This document shows positions 15,292 through 24,644 of a stretch of 64,000 bases of DNA, in pieces. Both the position numbers and the translations under genes were made by a program. Under the pieces are notes generated by a model, which searched no databases, was not told the DNA's origin, and saw nothing but the letters and a program-made list of their open reading frames with translations. The DNA is from DATEJJ01 sp039649115 (GTDB taxonomy: Bacteria; Actinomycetota; Actinomycetes; Mycobacteriales; Micromonosporaceae), in contig JBBWZQ010000386.1 in assembly GCA_039649115.1 (NCBI GenBank), forward strand, positions 1 through 64,000, given 5' to 3'. Positions within the stretch are counted from its first letter, which is position 1; each line of letters starts with the position of its first letter.

Positions 15292-18200
15292 GTCGCCGCC
15301 GGTGCCAGCTCGGCGATCTCCAGGAATCCGTCCGGCGCCTCCGGGTGGCCGCTGGTCAGGTCCAGGCGCAGGCTCGTGGTGGCGACGGCGTCGAACGTGA
15401 CGGACGTGGGCTGGTTCGAGCCGGCGGCCCAGGCGACGCTGGTACCGGTGGCCGCGCGCCAGCGCTGACCGTCCCAATAGGACACCTGGACCGACGCGGG
15501 TCGGCTGTGCCCGGCATCGGTGGTGAACCAGGCGGTGATCCCGGCGACACTGCGCGCCGCCGGCCACGACAGGGACACCCAGTCCCGCGCGCGGGCCGCG
15601 CCGATGCTCGGCAGCAGGGCGGTCGCGCTCTTGGTGTACGCGTTGGACCAGCCGCCCGAGTCGGTGACCCCGTCGACCATGCTCGCCGGCCCGGTGGCGT
15701 CGGATCCGGAGAAGCTCGCGCCGGCGGTGAGCCCCGACGCGCCGGGCGGCGTGGCGGGTACCGGTGCCTCGGGCGCGCCCGGGGGAGCACAGCCGGAGCC
15801 GGTCTTTGGCGGAGGCGAGCACCCCCAACGCGTCCCCGGGGTGAACCAGGTGGCCGGCGCGGCACCCTGCGCGGTGCCGCCGTGCCGGTCCGCCGGCGTG
15901 ACGCGGACCGTGGCCGTGCCGGTGCGCAGGCCGGGTGCCGTGGCGGTGACGGTGAGGGCGCGGCCGCCGGTGGGTGTGACGATGGCCAGAGCCTTGCCGC
16001 GGAAGGCGGTGCGGTACGCCGCCTTGTAGCTCTCCGCACTCTCCTGGCGTCCATTGTCGACACCGACGAGCCGGCCACCCGTCACGGCGAACTGGAGCAG
16101 GTTCTCGGCCTGGGGTGCGAGCACGCCGTGGCGGTCGACCACCTCGGCCGTCACGAAGGCCAGCGACCTGCCGTCCGCGGTGAGCACGCGCCGGTCGGCG
16201 GACAGCCGGATGGCCGCCGGTGCCGCGGCGGTGTCCACCTCGTCACTGGCCACCACCCGGTTGCCGCGCCTGGCGACCGCGACCAACCGGCCCGGCTGGA
16301 ACGGTACGCTCCACGCCAGGTGCAGGTGGCCCGCGGTACCGTCGCTGCCGGTGTAGCTGCCGGGGTATGCCCCGCTGGTGACATTCTTGTCGTCACCGGT
16401 CGGCTCGGTCGTTTCCAGGTACGGCCGGCCGTCGGCGGTCACCTTGTGGTCGAAGTGGCGTGTCCCCACCGACCGTCCATTGAGGAACAGCTCGACAGTG
16501 TCCACATTGGCGTACGCCCACACCTGTACCGGCTCGCCGGCGCTGTGGTTCGTCCAGTCCATGGGCAGCAGGTGCACCATCGGCTCGGTGGTCCACTGGC
16601 TGCGGAACAGGTAGTACTGGTCCTTGGCGAAGCCGGCGGTGTCCACCGCGCCGAAGAAGGACGCCTTGACCGGGAAGACGTTGAACGGCGTCGGTTCGCC
16701 GATGTAGTCCAGGCCGGACCACAGGAACTCGCCGAGGTACCAGGGGCGGTCCCGGTCCTTCTTCAGGGAGTACTCCCCGCTCATCGTCCAGGAGGCGAGG
16801 TTGTTGTCGTAGGAGGACGCGGCGCGCTGGCCGGGCGTGCGGTCCTCGCCCGTGTTGAGCTGTTCGGGTTGGTCGTACCGGCCGCGGGTGGACGTCTCGG
16901 AGGAGGACTCCGACTCGAAGAAGAACGTCTGCGGGTACCGGGCGTGCAGCGCGTCGATGGAGCCGGCGGTGTTGTAGTTCAGGCCGACCCCGTCGAGCAT
17001 GAGCAGGACCTGTTCCAGCGCGGAGCCCGGAGCCGGCATGCCACGGTACTTGTCGGAGCCCAGGACGACGGGCCGGCTGGCGTCCAGCGCGCGGACGTCG
17101 TCGATGAGCCGGCGGGCGATCGGAACTCCGGAGGCCTGCCCGGAGTTGGGGATCTCGTTGCCGATCGACCACATGATCACCGCGGGGGAGTTGCGGGACT
17201 CCAGCACCATCTCGCCGATGTCCGTGTCGCCGTCGGTGTTGAAGAACCGCGCGTAGTCGTTGGTCACCTTGCGGACGTTCCAGACGTCGAACGCCTCGAC
17301 CATCATGACGATGCCGAGTTCCTCGCAGACCTGTACCAGTTCCGGCGCCGGCGGGTTGTGCGAGGTCCGCAGCGCGTTGACCCCCATGCTCTTCATGATC
17401 TTCATCTGCCGGGCCAGCGCGTCGTGGTTCACCGCGCTGCCGATGGCACCCTGGTCGTGGTGCAGGTTGACGCCCTGCAGCCGGAGCCCCCGGCCGTTGA
17501 GGAAGAAGCCGCCCTGCGGGTCGAAGCGGGTCCACCGCAATCCCATCCGGGACGTGTAGCTGTCGACCGTGGCGCCGTCGACCGCGAGCCGGGTGGTGAC
17601 GCTGTACAGGTACGGGTCGGTGACGTCCCACAGGTGCGGGTGCGCGACCCGGACGTCCAGCGCGGCGGTCACCGGAGCCTCGCCGGTCGTCACCGGGCCG
17701 GTCGCGCGGCCCACCTCGCGGCCGGACGCGTCGCGCACGACCGAGGTGACCCGTACGTCGGCCGCGGTGCCGCCCGTCGTGGCCACGGTCGTGGCAATGT
17801 GGACGGTGCCGTAGCCGGCCGCTACGGTTTCGGCGAGGCCGGGCGTGGTGACCGCCATGCCGAGGCGCTGGACGTGCACCGGGTCGGTGGCCACGAGGCG
17901 GACGTTGCGGTAGATCCCGCTGCCCGAGTACCAGCGGCTGCTCGGTATCGCGTTGCGCACCTTGACCGCCAGCACGTCGGGAGTGCGGCCGTCGGCGTGC
18001 GCGCCGGCCAGGTCGAGGCTGAACCCGGTGTACCCGTAGTGGTGCACGCCCAGCAGCGTGCCGTTGAGGTACACCTCGCAGTCCATGTACACCCCGTCGA
18101 ACTCGACCGACAGGTGCTTGCCCGCCAGGCTCGCCGGCAGCGTGAAGGTCTTCCGGTACCAGCCCAGGCCGCCCTGGTAGAAGCCGGTGCCGGAGTTCGT

Positions 18201-18548
18201 CGCGGGTCCCGCCGTCGGGTTGAGCTCGATGCTCCAGTCGTGCGGGACGCTGACCGTCCGCCACGCCGAGTCGTCGTACCCCGGGCTCGCGGCGTCGGCG
18301 AAGGCCCCGGTCGGGTCGGTGACCCCGGCGGAGTTCACCAGCGCGAAGCGCCAGCCGGCGTCCAGGTCGAAGGTCTGGCCGTCGTGGTGCGGCACGGCGA
18401 CGTCCGGGCCGGCAAGCGACGAGCCGGGGGAGCTGCCGCCGTGACCGCCCCAGGCCCGCGACGGCGTGGCCGAGGTCGTCCCCGGTACGGCCAGGGCCAC
18501 CACGGCGGTGAGCGTCAGCGTGCGGACGAATCGCTTTGATCGCACCAT
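15288..18548 (-). CDS. Secreted GH2 beta-galactosidase with C-terminal F5/8-type C (CBM32-like) module
   Basis: A 1086-residue exported enzyme. A signal peptide (MVRSKRFVRTLTLTAVVALA, cleavage near TSA) precedes the GH2 sugar-binding, Ig-like and TIM-barrel domains. Acid/base Glu lies in MWSIGNEIPN; the likely nucleophile region is LGEFLWSGLDYIGEPTP. DUF4982/GH2 C-terminal Ig-like domains follow, then a linker and a discoidin-type module with GWSNAYTKS, SVAGITAWFTTDAGHSRPASVQV and a final FLEIAELAP. The linker at 15778-15840 is a copy of a 63-bp repeat also found at 46087-46149. Divergent from the GH35 beta-galactosidase across a 304-base regulatory region, so the two are probably co-induced. 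Confidence 0.9.
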   Translation of the reverse strand: MVRSKRFVRTLTLTAVVALAVPGTTSATPSRAWGGHGGSSPGSSLAGPDVAVPHHDGQTFDLDAGWRFALVNSAGVTDPTGAFADAASPGYDDSAWRTVSVPHDWSIELNPTAGPATNSGTGFYQGGLGWYRKTFTLPASLAGKHLSVEFDGVYMDCEVYLNGTLLGVHHYGYTGFSLDLAGAHADGRTPDVLAVKVRNAIPSSRWYSGSGIYRNVRLVATDPVHVQRLGMAVTTPGLAETVAAGYGTVHIATTVATTGGTAADVRVTSVVRDASGREVGRATGPVTTGEAPVTAALDVRVAHPHLWDVTDPYLYSVTTRLAVDGATVDSYTSRMGLRWTRFDPQGGFFLNGRGLRLQGVNLHHDQGAIGSAVNHDALARQMKIMKSMGVNALRTSHNPPAPELVQVCEELGIVMMVEAFDVWNVRKVTNDYARFFNTDGDTDIGEMVLESRNSPAVIMWSIGNEIPNSGQASGVPIARRLIDDVRALDASRPVVLGSDKYRGMPAPGSALEQVLLMLDGVGLNYNTAGSIDALHARYPQTFFFESESSSETSTRGRYDQPEQLNTGEDRTPGQRAASSYDNNLASWTMSGEYSLKKDRDRPWYLGEFLWSGLDYIGEPTPFNVFPVKASFFGAVDTAGFAKDQYYLFRSQWTTEPMVHLLPMDWTNHSAGEPVQVWAYANVDTVELFLNGRSVGTRHFDHKVTADGRPYLETTEPTGDDKNVTSGAYPGSYTGSDGTAGHLHLAWSVPFQPGRLVAVARRGNRVVASDEVDTAAAPAAIRLSADRRVLTADGRSLAFVTAEVVDRHGVLAPQAENLLQFAVTGGRLVGVDNGRQESAESYKAAYRTAFRGKALAIVTPTGGRALTVTATAPGLRTGTATVRVTPADRHGGTAQGAAPATWFTPGTRWGCSPPPKTGSGCAPPGAPEAPVPATPPGASGLTAGASFSGSDATGPASMVDGVTDSGGWSNAYTKSATALLPSIGAARARDWVSLSWPAARSVAGITAWFTTDAGHSRPASVQVSYWDGQRWRAATGTSVAWAAGSNQPTSVTFDAVATTSLRLDLTSGHPEAPDGFLEIAELAPAAT
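15778..15840 (-). repeat. 63-bp palindrome-ended dispersed repeat, copy 1, inside GH2 linker
   Basis: On the minus strand it starts CCCGGGGACGCG and ends GCTCCCCCGGG. It matches the copy at 46087-46149 over all 63 bases with about four or five mismatches. The ends are imperfect inverted repeats, so it can fold. The length is a multiple of three and it is read through in frame as a Pro/Gly/Cys-rich linker. Confidence 0.8.
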
Positions 18549-18778
18549 GGTGTCTGCTCCAGTCCTGGAATCCGACCTCGGTCACAGGTGAGTAGCGGTG
18601 GGGGTGGGGCCGCGCTGGCAGAGATCGAGTAAGCCACATATATCAAAGTACCGAACCGGGCAAGTCGTCAAGACCGAACATTGCCGGACTCAATCGTTCA
18701 TTTGCTGGACCCGGGCCGTGCGCGACCGCGGTCGCGGTCACCGGCGGGCGCGGCCTTGATTAACCGGAGCCGATGTGA

Positions 18779-18801
18779 TTTAGTTTATCGATCCAACTAA
18801 A
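18779..18801. promoter_or_regulatory. Operator-like palindrome TTTAGTT-N9-AACTAAA
   Basis: Perfect 7-base arms (18779-18785 and 18795-18801) around TATCGATCC. AT-rich TTAGTT/AACTAA arms are typical of ROK-family sugar-responsive repressor sites in actinobacteria. Placed about 50 bases before the GH35 start. No ROK gene is in view, so the regulator is inferred. Confidence 0.5.
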
Positions 18802-18803
18802 AG

Positions 18804-18815
18804 GAGAACGCTTCC
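18804..18815. promoter_or_regulatory. LacI-type operator candidate GAGAACGCTTCC
   Basis: Fits the general LacI-family pattern GNNANCGNTNNC exactly and lies directly beside the 18779-18801 palindrome, upstream of the GH35 gene. Short, so chance is possible. Confidence 0.35.
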
Positions 18816-18852
18816 TGGCGCCGCTTGCCCATCAACGGGAGGTCTGATCGCC

Positions 18853-21774
18853 ATGAGTCGAAGCCGGATGCTGGCCGTCCTGGCCGTCCTGGTCGTCGGG
18901 GCGCTGGTCGCCCTGCTCGGCTCCGCGGCTCCCGCGGTGGCCCGGCGGGCGGCGGTCGCCGGCGGTGCGCGGCACAGTGTGACCTACGACAGCTACTCGC
19001 TGATGGTCGACGGCAAGCGGATCGTGGTGCAGGCGGCCGAGTTCCACTACTTCCGGCTGCCCAGTCCGTCGCTGTGGCGCGACGTCCTGGAGAAGGACAA
19101 GGCGGCCGGGTTCAACGCGGTGTCCCTGTACTTCGACTGGGCATACCACTCGCCCCGGCCGGGCGCGTACGACTTCACCGGTGTCCGGGACGTGGACCGC
19201 CTGCTGCGGCTGGCGGAGGAGGCCGGGCTGTGGGTCATCGCCCGGCCGGGGCCGTACATCAACGCCGAGGCCACCGGGGGCGGCTTCCCGGCGTGGCTCA
19301 AGCAGGTACCGGGCCGGGCACGGACCAGCGCGCCGGGGTACACGGCCGCCTACCGGGACTGGTTGGGTCACGTCGACCCGATCATCGCCCGGCACCTGGT
19401 GACCCGCGGCGGTTCGGTGCTGCTGTACCAGGTGGAGAACGAGTACCAGGTGAACACCGACGCGGCGTACATGGCGGCGCTGCAGGCGAAGGTACGCGCG
19501 GACGGGATCGACGTGCCGATCACCACCAACGACTGTTGCGACGCGGGAAGCTGGTCCTCGACCTGGGGCTCGGGGCCGGGTGCCGTGCAGATCCCCGGCG
19601 TGGACACCTATCCGCAGTCCTTCGACTGCGCGAACGCGGCCACCACCTGGGGACCGTGGGGGGAGGGCGTCACCGAACGGGTGCGCGCCGACGCGCCGGT
19701 GCTGTCGCTGGAGTACCAGGCCGGGGCGATCGACCTGGGCAACACCGGCTACGAAGCGTGCCGCCAGCTCACGGGCACCCAGTACATGAAGTACTTCTAC
19801 AAGAACAACGTCATCCAGAGCGGGGCCACCGGGTTCAGCTACTACATGGCCGACGGCGGTACGAACTGGGGTTGGCTGGCCCAGCCCAACGACGTCTACA
19901 CCTCCTACGACTACGGCGCGGCCGTCACCGAGTCGCGGCAGCTGACCGCGAAGTACGACGAGTTCAAGCGGCAGGGGTACTTCCTGCGGGCGGTGGCGCC
20001 CGAACTGGCCAAGACCGACCCGGCGAGCCCGCCCGCGTCCAGCAACCCGGCGCTGCAGGCGGTCGCGCGGACCAACCCGGACACGGGTACCCAGTTCGTG
20101 TTGCTGCGCCACACCGACCGCGCCGCCACCACCGACGACTCCGGCACGCTGGCATGGTCCACTCCGGACGGTCAGTACCAGGTGCCGGTGCGGCTGGCCG
20201 GCCGGGACGCGAAGATCCTGCTGGCCGGGTTGACGCTCGGCGGCCAGCGGCTGGTCTACAGCACCTCGGAACTGATGACCCAGGCCACCATCGACGGCCG
20301 CGACATCGCCCTGCTGTACGGCACCGAAGGGGTGGCGGGCAGCACCGTGCTGCGCTACCCGAGCCGTCCCGTGGTCCGCGTGCTCGACGGCGCGGTCAGC
20401 TCCTCGTACGCCGCGAACACCGGCGACCTGCGGCTGGACTACACGCACGCCGGGCTCGCCCGGGTACTCGTCACCGGCGGTGGCCGCCCGCCGCTGCTGC
20501 TGCTGATCGGCACGGACGCGACCGCCGCGCCGTTCTGGCGGCTCGACACGAACGCCGGACCCGTGCTCGTGCGCGGCACCTCGCTCGTGCGGTCCGGCTC
20601 CGTACTGGGTACGCGGCTGCAGTTGCGCGCGGACACCGGTGCACCCGGCGGGATCGAGGTGTTCGGCCCGGCCCGGCACCTGTCGGTCAACGGCTCCCCG
20701 GTGTCCGTCCGGCTCACCTCCAGCGGGTCGCTGCTCGGTACGCTGCCCGGCCCGGCACCGGTGAACCTGCCCGCGCTGGCGGACTGGCGCACCCGGACCG
20801 AGGCGCCGGAGGCGGCACCCGGTTTCGACGACTCCGGCTGGACCGTGGCCGACAAGACCACGACGCAGAGCCCGATCCCGCCCAGGACGCTGCCCGTCCT
20901 GTACGCCGACGAGTACGGCTACCACTACGGCAGCGTCTGGTACCGCGGCCACTTCACCGCCACCGGTACCGAAACGTCCCTCGCGCTCAACGCCATCACC
21001 GGCAAGCGGGGCATCTACCTCGTCTGGCTCAACGGCCACTACCTGGGCTCCGCGGCCGGCGGCACCGAGGCCGACGCGGGTCCGCCGGCCAATCCCGACC
21101 CCGGGCCCGGCAACTTCCCGGTCCCGGCCGGGCTGCTGCCGGCCGGCACCCCGGCGACGGTGTCGGTGCTGGTGGAGAACATGGGGCACAACGACGACTG
21201 GACCGCCGAGGACATCCGGGCCAAGCAGCCGCGCGGCCTGGTCGGTGCCGCACTGGCCGGCTCGGCGGCCGGCATCTCGTGGCGGATCCAGGGTGCCCGG
21301 GGTGGCGAGAACCTGGTCGACCCGGCCCGCGGCCCGCTGAACACCGGCGGCCTGTACGGCGAACGCAACGGCTGGACGCTACCGGGCTACCCGGACCGGT
21401 CCTGGTCCCCGGTCCGCTCGCTGGCCGGCACCCCGGTACCGGCCGGAGTCGCCTGGTACCGCACCTCGTTCCGGCTCGACCTGCCGCGCGGCCAGGACAC
21501 CTCGGTCGGCCTGCGCTTCCCGGGGACGGTCCCGGACGGGTACCGCGTGATGGTGTTCCTCAACGGCTGGAACCTCGGCCAGTACGGCGCGGGGATCGGC
21601 CCGCAGACCGACTTCGTCCTGCCCGCCGGCCTGCTGCACGAGCACGGTGCCAACAGCCTCGCGCTCGCGGTCATCGCGCAGCAACCGTCGACGCTGCGCC
21701 CGGTGCGCCTGGTGGTCCTCGGTACGCAGCGCGGCGGCGTGCCCGTCACCGACGTCCGCGCACCGGTTCGCTAG
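18853..21774 (+). CDS. Secreted GH35 beta-galactosidase
   Basis: A 973-residue exported beta-galactosidase. Signal peptide MSRSRMLAVLAVLVVGALVA with cleavage near AVA. The catalytic barrel has VVQAAEFHYFRLPSP, GFNAVSLYFDWAYHSP, the acid/base Glu in YQVENEYQ and a probable nucleophile Glu in VLSLEYQAGA. Domain 2 starts near residue 395. Two jelly-roll galactose-binding domains follow (FHYGSVWYRGHF-like block near 690, and FLNGWNLGQYG near 905). The ATG at 18853 follows GGGAGGTCTGATCGCC. A strong hairpin 3 bases after the stop ends the transcript. Confidence 0.92.
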   Translation: MSRSRMLAVLAVLVVGALVALLGSAAPAVARRAAVAGGARHSVTYDSYSLMVDGKRIVVQAAEFHYFRLPSPSLWRDVLEKDKAAGFNAVSLYFDWAYHSPRPGAYDFTGVRDVDRLLRLAEEAGLWVIARPGPYINAEATGGGFPAWLKQVPGRARTSAPGYTAAYRDWLGHVDPIIARHLVTRGGSVLLYQVENEYQVNTDAAYMAALQAKVRADGIDVPITTNDCCDAGSWSSTWGSGPGAVQIPGVDTYPQSFDCANAATTWGPWGEGVTERVRADAPVLSLEYQAGAIDLGNTGYEACRQLTGTQYMKYFYKNNVIQSGATGFSYYMADGGTNWGWLAQPNDVYTSYDYGAAVTESRQLTAKYDEFKRQGYFLRAVAPELAKTDPASPPASSNPALQAVARTNPDTGTQFVLLRHTDRAATTDDSGTLAWSTPDGQYQVPVRLAGRDAKILLAGLTLGGQRLVYSTSELMTQATIDGRDIALLYGTEGVAGSTVLRYPSRPVVRVLDGAVSSSYAANTGDLRLDYTHAGLARVLVTGGGRPPLLLLIGTDATAAPFWRLDTNAGPVLVRGTSLVRSGSVLGTRLQLRADTGAPGGIEVFGPARHLSVNGSPVSVRLTSSGSLLGTLPGPAPVNLPALADWRTRTEAPEAAPGFDDSGWTVADKTTTQSPIPPRTLPVLYADEYGYHYGSVWYRGHFTATGTETSLALNAITGKRGIYLVWLNGHYLGSAAGGTEADAGPPANPDPGPGNFPVPAGLLPAGTPATVSVLVENMGHNDDWTAEDIRAKQPRGLVGAALAGSAAGISWRIQGARGGENLVDPARGPLNTGGLYGERNGWTLPGYPDRSWSPVRSLAGTPVPAGVAWYRTSFRLDLPRGQDTSVGLRFPGTVPDGYRVMVFLNGWNLGQYGAGIGPQTDFVLPAGLLHEHGANSLALAVIAQQPSTLRPVRLVVLGTQRGGVPVTDVRAPVR

Positions 21775-21776
21775 GC

Positions 21777-21807
21777 GGAAAGGGGGCCGCGGCGCGGCCC
21801 CCTTTCC
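21777..21807. terminator. Bidirectional terminator hairpin
   Basis: A perfect 14-base inverted repeat (21777-21790 and 21794-21807) with a three-base loop, between the convergent GH35 and GH6 genes. There is no U tract, as usual for actinomycetes. Confidence 0.85.
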
Positions 21808-21817
21808 GGGTCGGTGC

Positions 21818-23287
21818 TCAGGAGCAGGACAGGGTCGGCGCGGACGCGCTGCCACTGGCGAGGAAGCCGAACTGCGCCGAGGCGCCGGCGGCGAGCGCGC
21901 CGTTCCAGGACAGGTTCCGCACGGTGACGCCGGCGCCGTTGACGGTCAGCGTGCCGTTCCACAGTTGGCTGATGGACTGGCCGCCGGCGAGAGTCCAGGT
22001 GACCGTCCAGTTGCTGATCGCCGACGCACCGGCGGTGACGGTGACCTGACCCTGGAAGCCACCCTGCCACGAACTCGTGGTCTGGTAGCTGGCCGCGCAG
22101 GAACCACCGGCGGGAGGCGCGCTGCTGGGCGGCGGGCTAGTGCTGGGGGGCGGGCTAGTGCTGGGGGGCGGGCTACTGCTGGAAGGCGGGCTACTGCTGG
22201 GGGGCGCGGTCGACGGGCTGGTGGACGGCCGGGCGGACGGTGTCGTCGTGGGCGTGGGCGACGGGCCGCTGGTGGTCGGCGCGGTCGACGGGTTCTGCGC
22301 GCTGCTGGCCAGGCTGAAGGCGAGGTCCGGCACGAAGGACCCGGGTGTGAAGAGACAACCGTCCGCCTCGCCCGGCGGCTTCACCCAGACATACCCGTCG
22401 ATGTTCGCGTCGCCGGTGGCGAGGGTGGGGTACAAGCCGATGCGGCGGTCGCTGTTGTCGTCGCCGCACCAGTCACCGGCCGCGCCGGTGGCGCCGCCGT
22501 TGCGGCTGGTGTCGATGATCTGGTGTTTGCCGGAGACGCCGAGCCCGGCCAGGGCGGAGATGATCGAGCGGCCGTACGCCGCCTCGTTCGCCAGCGGCTG
22601 GTAGTTGGCCACGTCGGTGAAGAAGCCGTCGGCGAACTGCACACCGGCGGCGGCCAGCCGGTTGGCCTGGACCGATGCCGAGTTCCACGCGGAATGGCCG
22701 CCGTCGAGGTACACCTTGGCGTTCGGGTCGGCCGCCTTGATGGTCTGGACCGCGGTGGCGATGGCCTGGTCACGCGCCTGGACCTCGCTCGCGCTCAGGC
22801 AGGTCTGCAGGGCGAGCGCGTCGGTCTCCAGGACGATGATGACCATCCGGGTACCGAGTGCCGGCGCGAACTGGGAGATCCACTGCTGGTACTGGTTGAG
22901 GTCGGCGGCGCCGCCGGCACTCGCGCCGCCGCAGTCCCGGTTGGGGATCTCGTACACGCTCAGCACCGGCACCTGGCTCACCGCGTTCGCGGCGTTGACC
23001 AGTGCCGACACCTCCGAGGTCACGGTGCCGAGGTTGAATGCCGACAGCCAGTGGGCCTGGGACTGGCTGGCGACACGGTCGCGGATGACGGTCGTGCGGG
23101 AGTCGTTCGGGTTGGCGGCGACCCACCTGACCACCTGGGAGGTCGGATCCCGGTAGAGCGTGCCGGACAGGGTGCCGGCGGATGCGGAGCCGGTGGCGAA
23201 CCAACCGGCCGCGGCGACGCCGACGGTCACGGCCGCGGCGGCTGCGGCCATCAGGGCCGGTCGACGGCGCGAGGGGCGATCAGACAC
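21818..23287 (-). CDS. Secreted GH6 cellulase with C-terminal CBM2
   Basis: A 489-residue exported endoglucanase or cellobiohydrolase that hydrolyses beta-1,4-glucan with inversion. Signal peptide to about residue 38 (ATGSASA). The GH6 domain shows VVRWVAANP, VYEIPNRDCGGASAGG (catalytic Asp), VIIVLETDALA, VYLDGGHSAWN, and GYVWVKPPGEADG. A Ser/Pro/Thr linker (about residues 330-400) leads to a family 2 cellulose-binding module with conserved Trp (TSSWQGGFQGQVTV, ISNWTVTW, LWNGTL) and end Cys residues. Open-cleft versus tunnel type cannot be judged from sequence. ATG start, with an upstream region of about 220 bases. Confidence 0.92.
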   Translation of the reverse strand: MSDRPSRRRPALMAAAAAAVTVGVAAAGWFATGSASAGTLSGTLYRDPTSQVVRWVAANPNDSRTTVIRDRVASQSQAHWLSAFNLGTVTSEVSALVNAANAVSQVPVLSVYEIPNRDCGGASAGGAADLNQYQQWISQFAPALGTRMVIIVLETDALALQTCLSASEVQARDQAIATAVQTIKAADPNAKVYLDGGHSAWNSASVQANRLAAAGVQFADGFFTDVANYQPLANEAAYGRSIISALAGLGVSGKHQIIDTSRNGGATGAAGDWCGDDNSDRRIGLYPTLATGDANIDGYVWVKPPGEADGCLFTPGSFVPDLAFSLASSAQNPSTAPTTSGPSPTPTTTPSARPSTSPSTAPPSSSPPSSSSPPPSTSPPPSTSPPPSSAPPAGGSCAASYQTTSSWQGGFQGQVTVTAGASAISNWTVTWTLAGGQSISQLWNGTLTVNGAGVTVRNLSWNGALAAGASAQFGFLASGSASAPTLSCS

Positions 23288-23509
23288 GGTGTTCCTTCCA
23301 ATGTACGAGTGGACGAGTGCCCTCTTGCGTCAGGTGGATGCCGGCTCCGTCGGCATCGTGTCCCGTGCCCGAACACCGCGTCAATCGGCCGGTCGCGACG
23401 GTGCGAGTTTTCCGTGTCCCGGCTGGCCACCTTGCCGGCGTCCGATGAAACTTCACGACTTCGCTGGAGTATGGTGGGCCCAGGCCTGGCAGCGGGAAAG
23501 GTGGATCGC

Positions 23510-23761
23510 GTGACGGACTGGGCGCCCACCTGCCTGCTCTACCTGCTCAGCGTCGGCAAGGAACACGAACTCGTGCTGCGGGTGTACGACGCCGCGCCGA
23601 CCGAGGAGGAGTTGGCTTCCTGGATGCGCGACGGGGTGGTACGGGGTCTTCTCGTCGCCCATGAGGGCGATACCGAGACATTCACGTTCATAGTCAACTT
23701 CGGGCACGTCGTCGCCGCCCGGGTCGCACCCTACAGCGTCACCCGCACCTCGTCCTTCTAG
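23510..23761 (+). CDS. Small hypothetical protein (83 aa)
   Basis: GTG with GGAAAGG nine bases upstream; another GTG at 23501 is less well placed. Soluble 83-residue protein (MTDWAPTCLLYLLSVGKEHEL..., acidic helix TEEELASWMRDG, then a beta-rich end with TFTFIVNFGHVVAARV). I do not recognise a family. Codon use is normal for the window, so I take it as real. Its stop lies inside an 18-bp tandem duplication. Confidence 0.6.
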   Translation: MTDWAPTCLLYLLSVGKEHELVLRVYDAAPTEEELASWMRDGVVRGLLVAHEGDTETFTFIVNFGHVVAARVAPYSVTRTSSF

Positions 23762-23793
23762 TCGCGGGACACCTGCTAGTCGCGGGACACCTG
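23758..23793. repeat. Perfect 18-bp tandem duplication
   Basis: CTAGTCGCGGGACACCTG occurs twice head to tail (23758-23775, 23776-23793). The first copy contains the stop codon of the preceding small gene. Probably a recent slippage event. Confidence 0.9.
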
Positions 23794-23819
23794 GTCACGG
23801 TCACGGGACAAGGGGAGGG

Positions 23820-24644
23820 ATGACGCCAGTCGGGTCCGCCGGCACGGTCACCTGCCTGCTCACCTTGGACGTGGGCGCGCCGACCCGGCTCGCCGTGCAG
23901 GTGGCCGTCGCCCGCCGCACCGGCCTCGACATCAGCGAGCGGCTGGCGGTCGTCAACAACACGGTGCCCGCGACGGCAGAGGAGATCGCCGGTTCGGACG
24001 GGGGCAGGCAGCACCTCATCACGGCCCAGCCGGGCACCCTCTCGGTCAGCTACGAGGCCACGGTGGTGCGCACCGCCGCCCCGACCGCCGAACCGGTGAC
24101 CGGGGCGCAACTGTCGGTGGCGGTCCGGCCCAGCCGCTACTGTCCGTCAGACCGGATGGCCGGCTTCGCCCGCAGCCACTTCGGTGAGATAGCGGACGAG
24201 CGGGACCGGGTCCGGGCGATCTGCGCCTACCTGTGGCAGCACGTGGCCTACGAAACCACCACGGACGATCCCCGTACCGACGCCGTGGACACGCTGCTGG
24301 CCGGGCGCGGTGTCTGCCGCGACTTCGCCCATCTGGTGACCGCATTGTGCCGCGCTGTCGAGATACCCGCGCGGATGGCCGCGGTCTACGCACCAGGACT
24401 GTCCCCGATGGACTTCCATGCCGTCGTGGAAACGGTCATCGGTGGACGTTGGTGTGTCTGGGACGCGACCAGGCTGGCACCGCGCCCCACTCTGGTGCGC
24501 ATCAGCACCGGACGGGACGCCGCGGACGTGGCGTTTTCCACCGTCATCTCGGGCCGGGCGGAACTGACCGGTCTGGAGATCACCGCGACCGCGCCCGGTG
24601 ACCTTCCGCTCGACGACCATCAGCAGACGGTGACTCTCGGTTAG
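23820..24644 (+). CDS. Transglutaminase-like superfamily protein
   Basis: A 274-residue cytosolic protein. The N-terminal half is a beta-rich domain found before bacterial transglutaminase-like folds. The catalytic core from about residue 125 has the Cys in GRGVCRDFAHLVTALCRA, the His in MDFHAVVETV and the Asp in WCVWDATRLAPR, giving an intact Cys-His-Asp triad. Such proteins act as peptidases or cross-linkers; the substrate is unknown. The ATG follows GGGGAGG. The end (PLDDHQQTVTLG) is typical of this subgroup. Confidence 0.85.
   Translation: MTPVGSAGTVTCLLTLDVGAPTRLAVQVAVARRTGLDISERLAVVNNTVPATAEEIAGSDGGRQHLITAQPGTLSVSYEATVVRTAAPTAEPVTGAQLSVAVRPSRYCPSDRMAGFARSHFGEIADERDRVRAICAYLWQHVAYETTTDDPRTDAVDTLLAGRGVCRDFAHLVTALCRAVEIPARMAAVYAPGLSPMDFHAVVETVIGGRWCVWDATRLAPRPTLVRISTGRDAADVAFSTVISGRAELTGLEITATAPGDLPLDDHQQTVTLG

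Larger units (their letters stand above)
18549..18852. promoter_or_regulatory. Divergent regulatory region between GH2 and GH35 beta-galactosidase genes
   Basis: A 304-base gap that is clearly AT-richer in places (18635-18660 and 18757-18803) than its surroundings. It contains the operator-like palindromes listed separately and no gene. A GGGAGG ribosome site at 18839-18844 serves the GH35 ATG. Confidence 0.6.

Noticed and set aside
16393..18639. 748-codon frame overlapping the GH2 gene on the same strand
   Set aside because: Out-of-frame shadow, very rich in Arg and Pro; the GH2 frame has intact domains.
18825..22049. 1074-codon frame overlapping the GH35 gene
   Set aside because: Out-of-frame shadow of GH35, rich in Arg and Gly, and it runs through the terminator.
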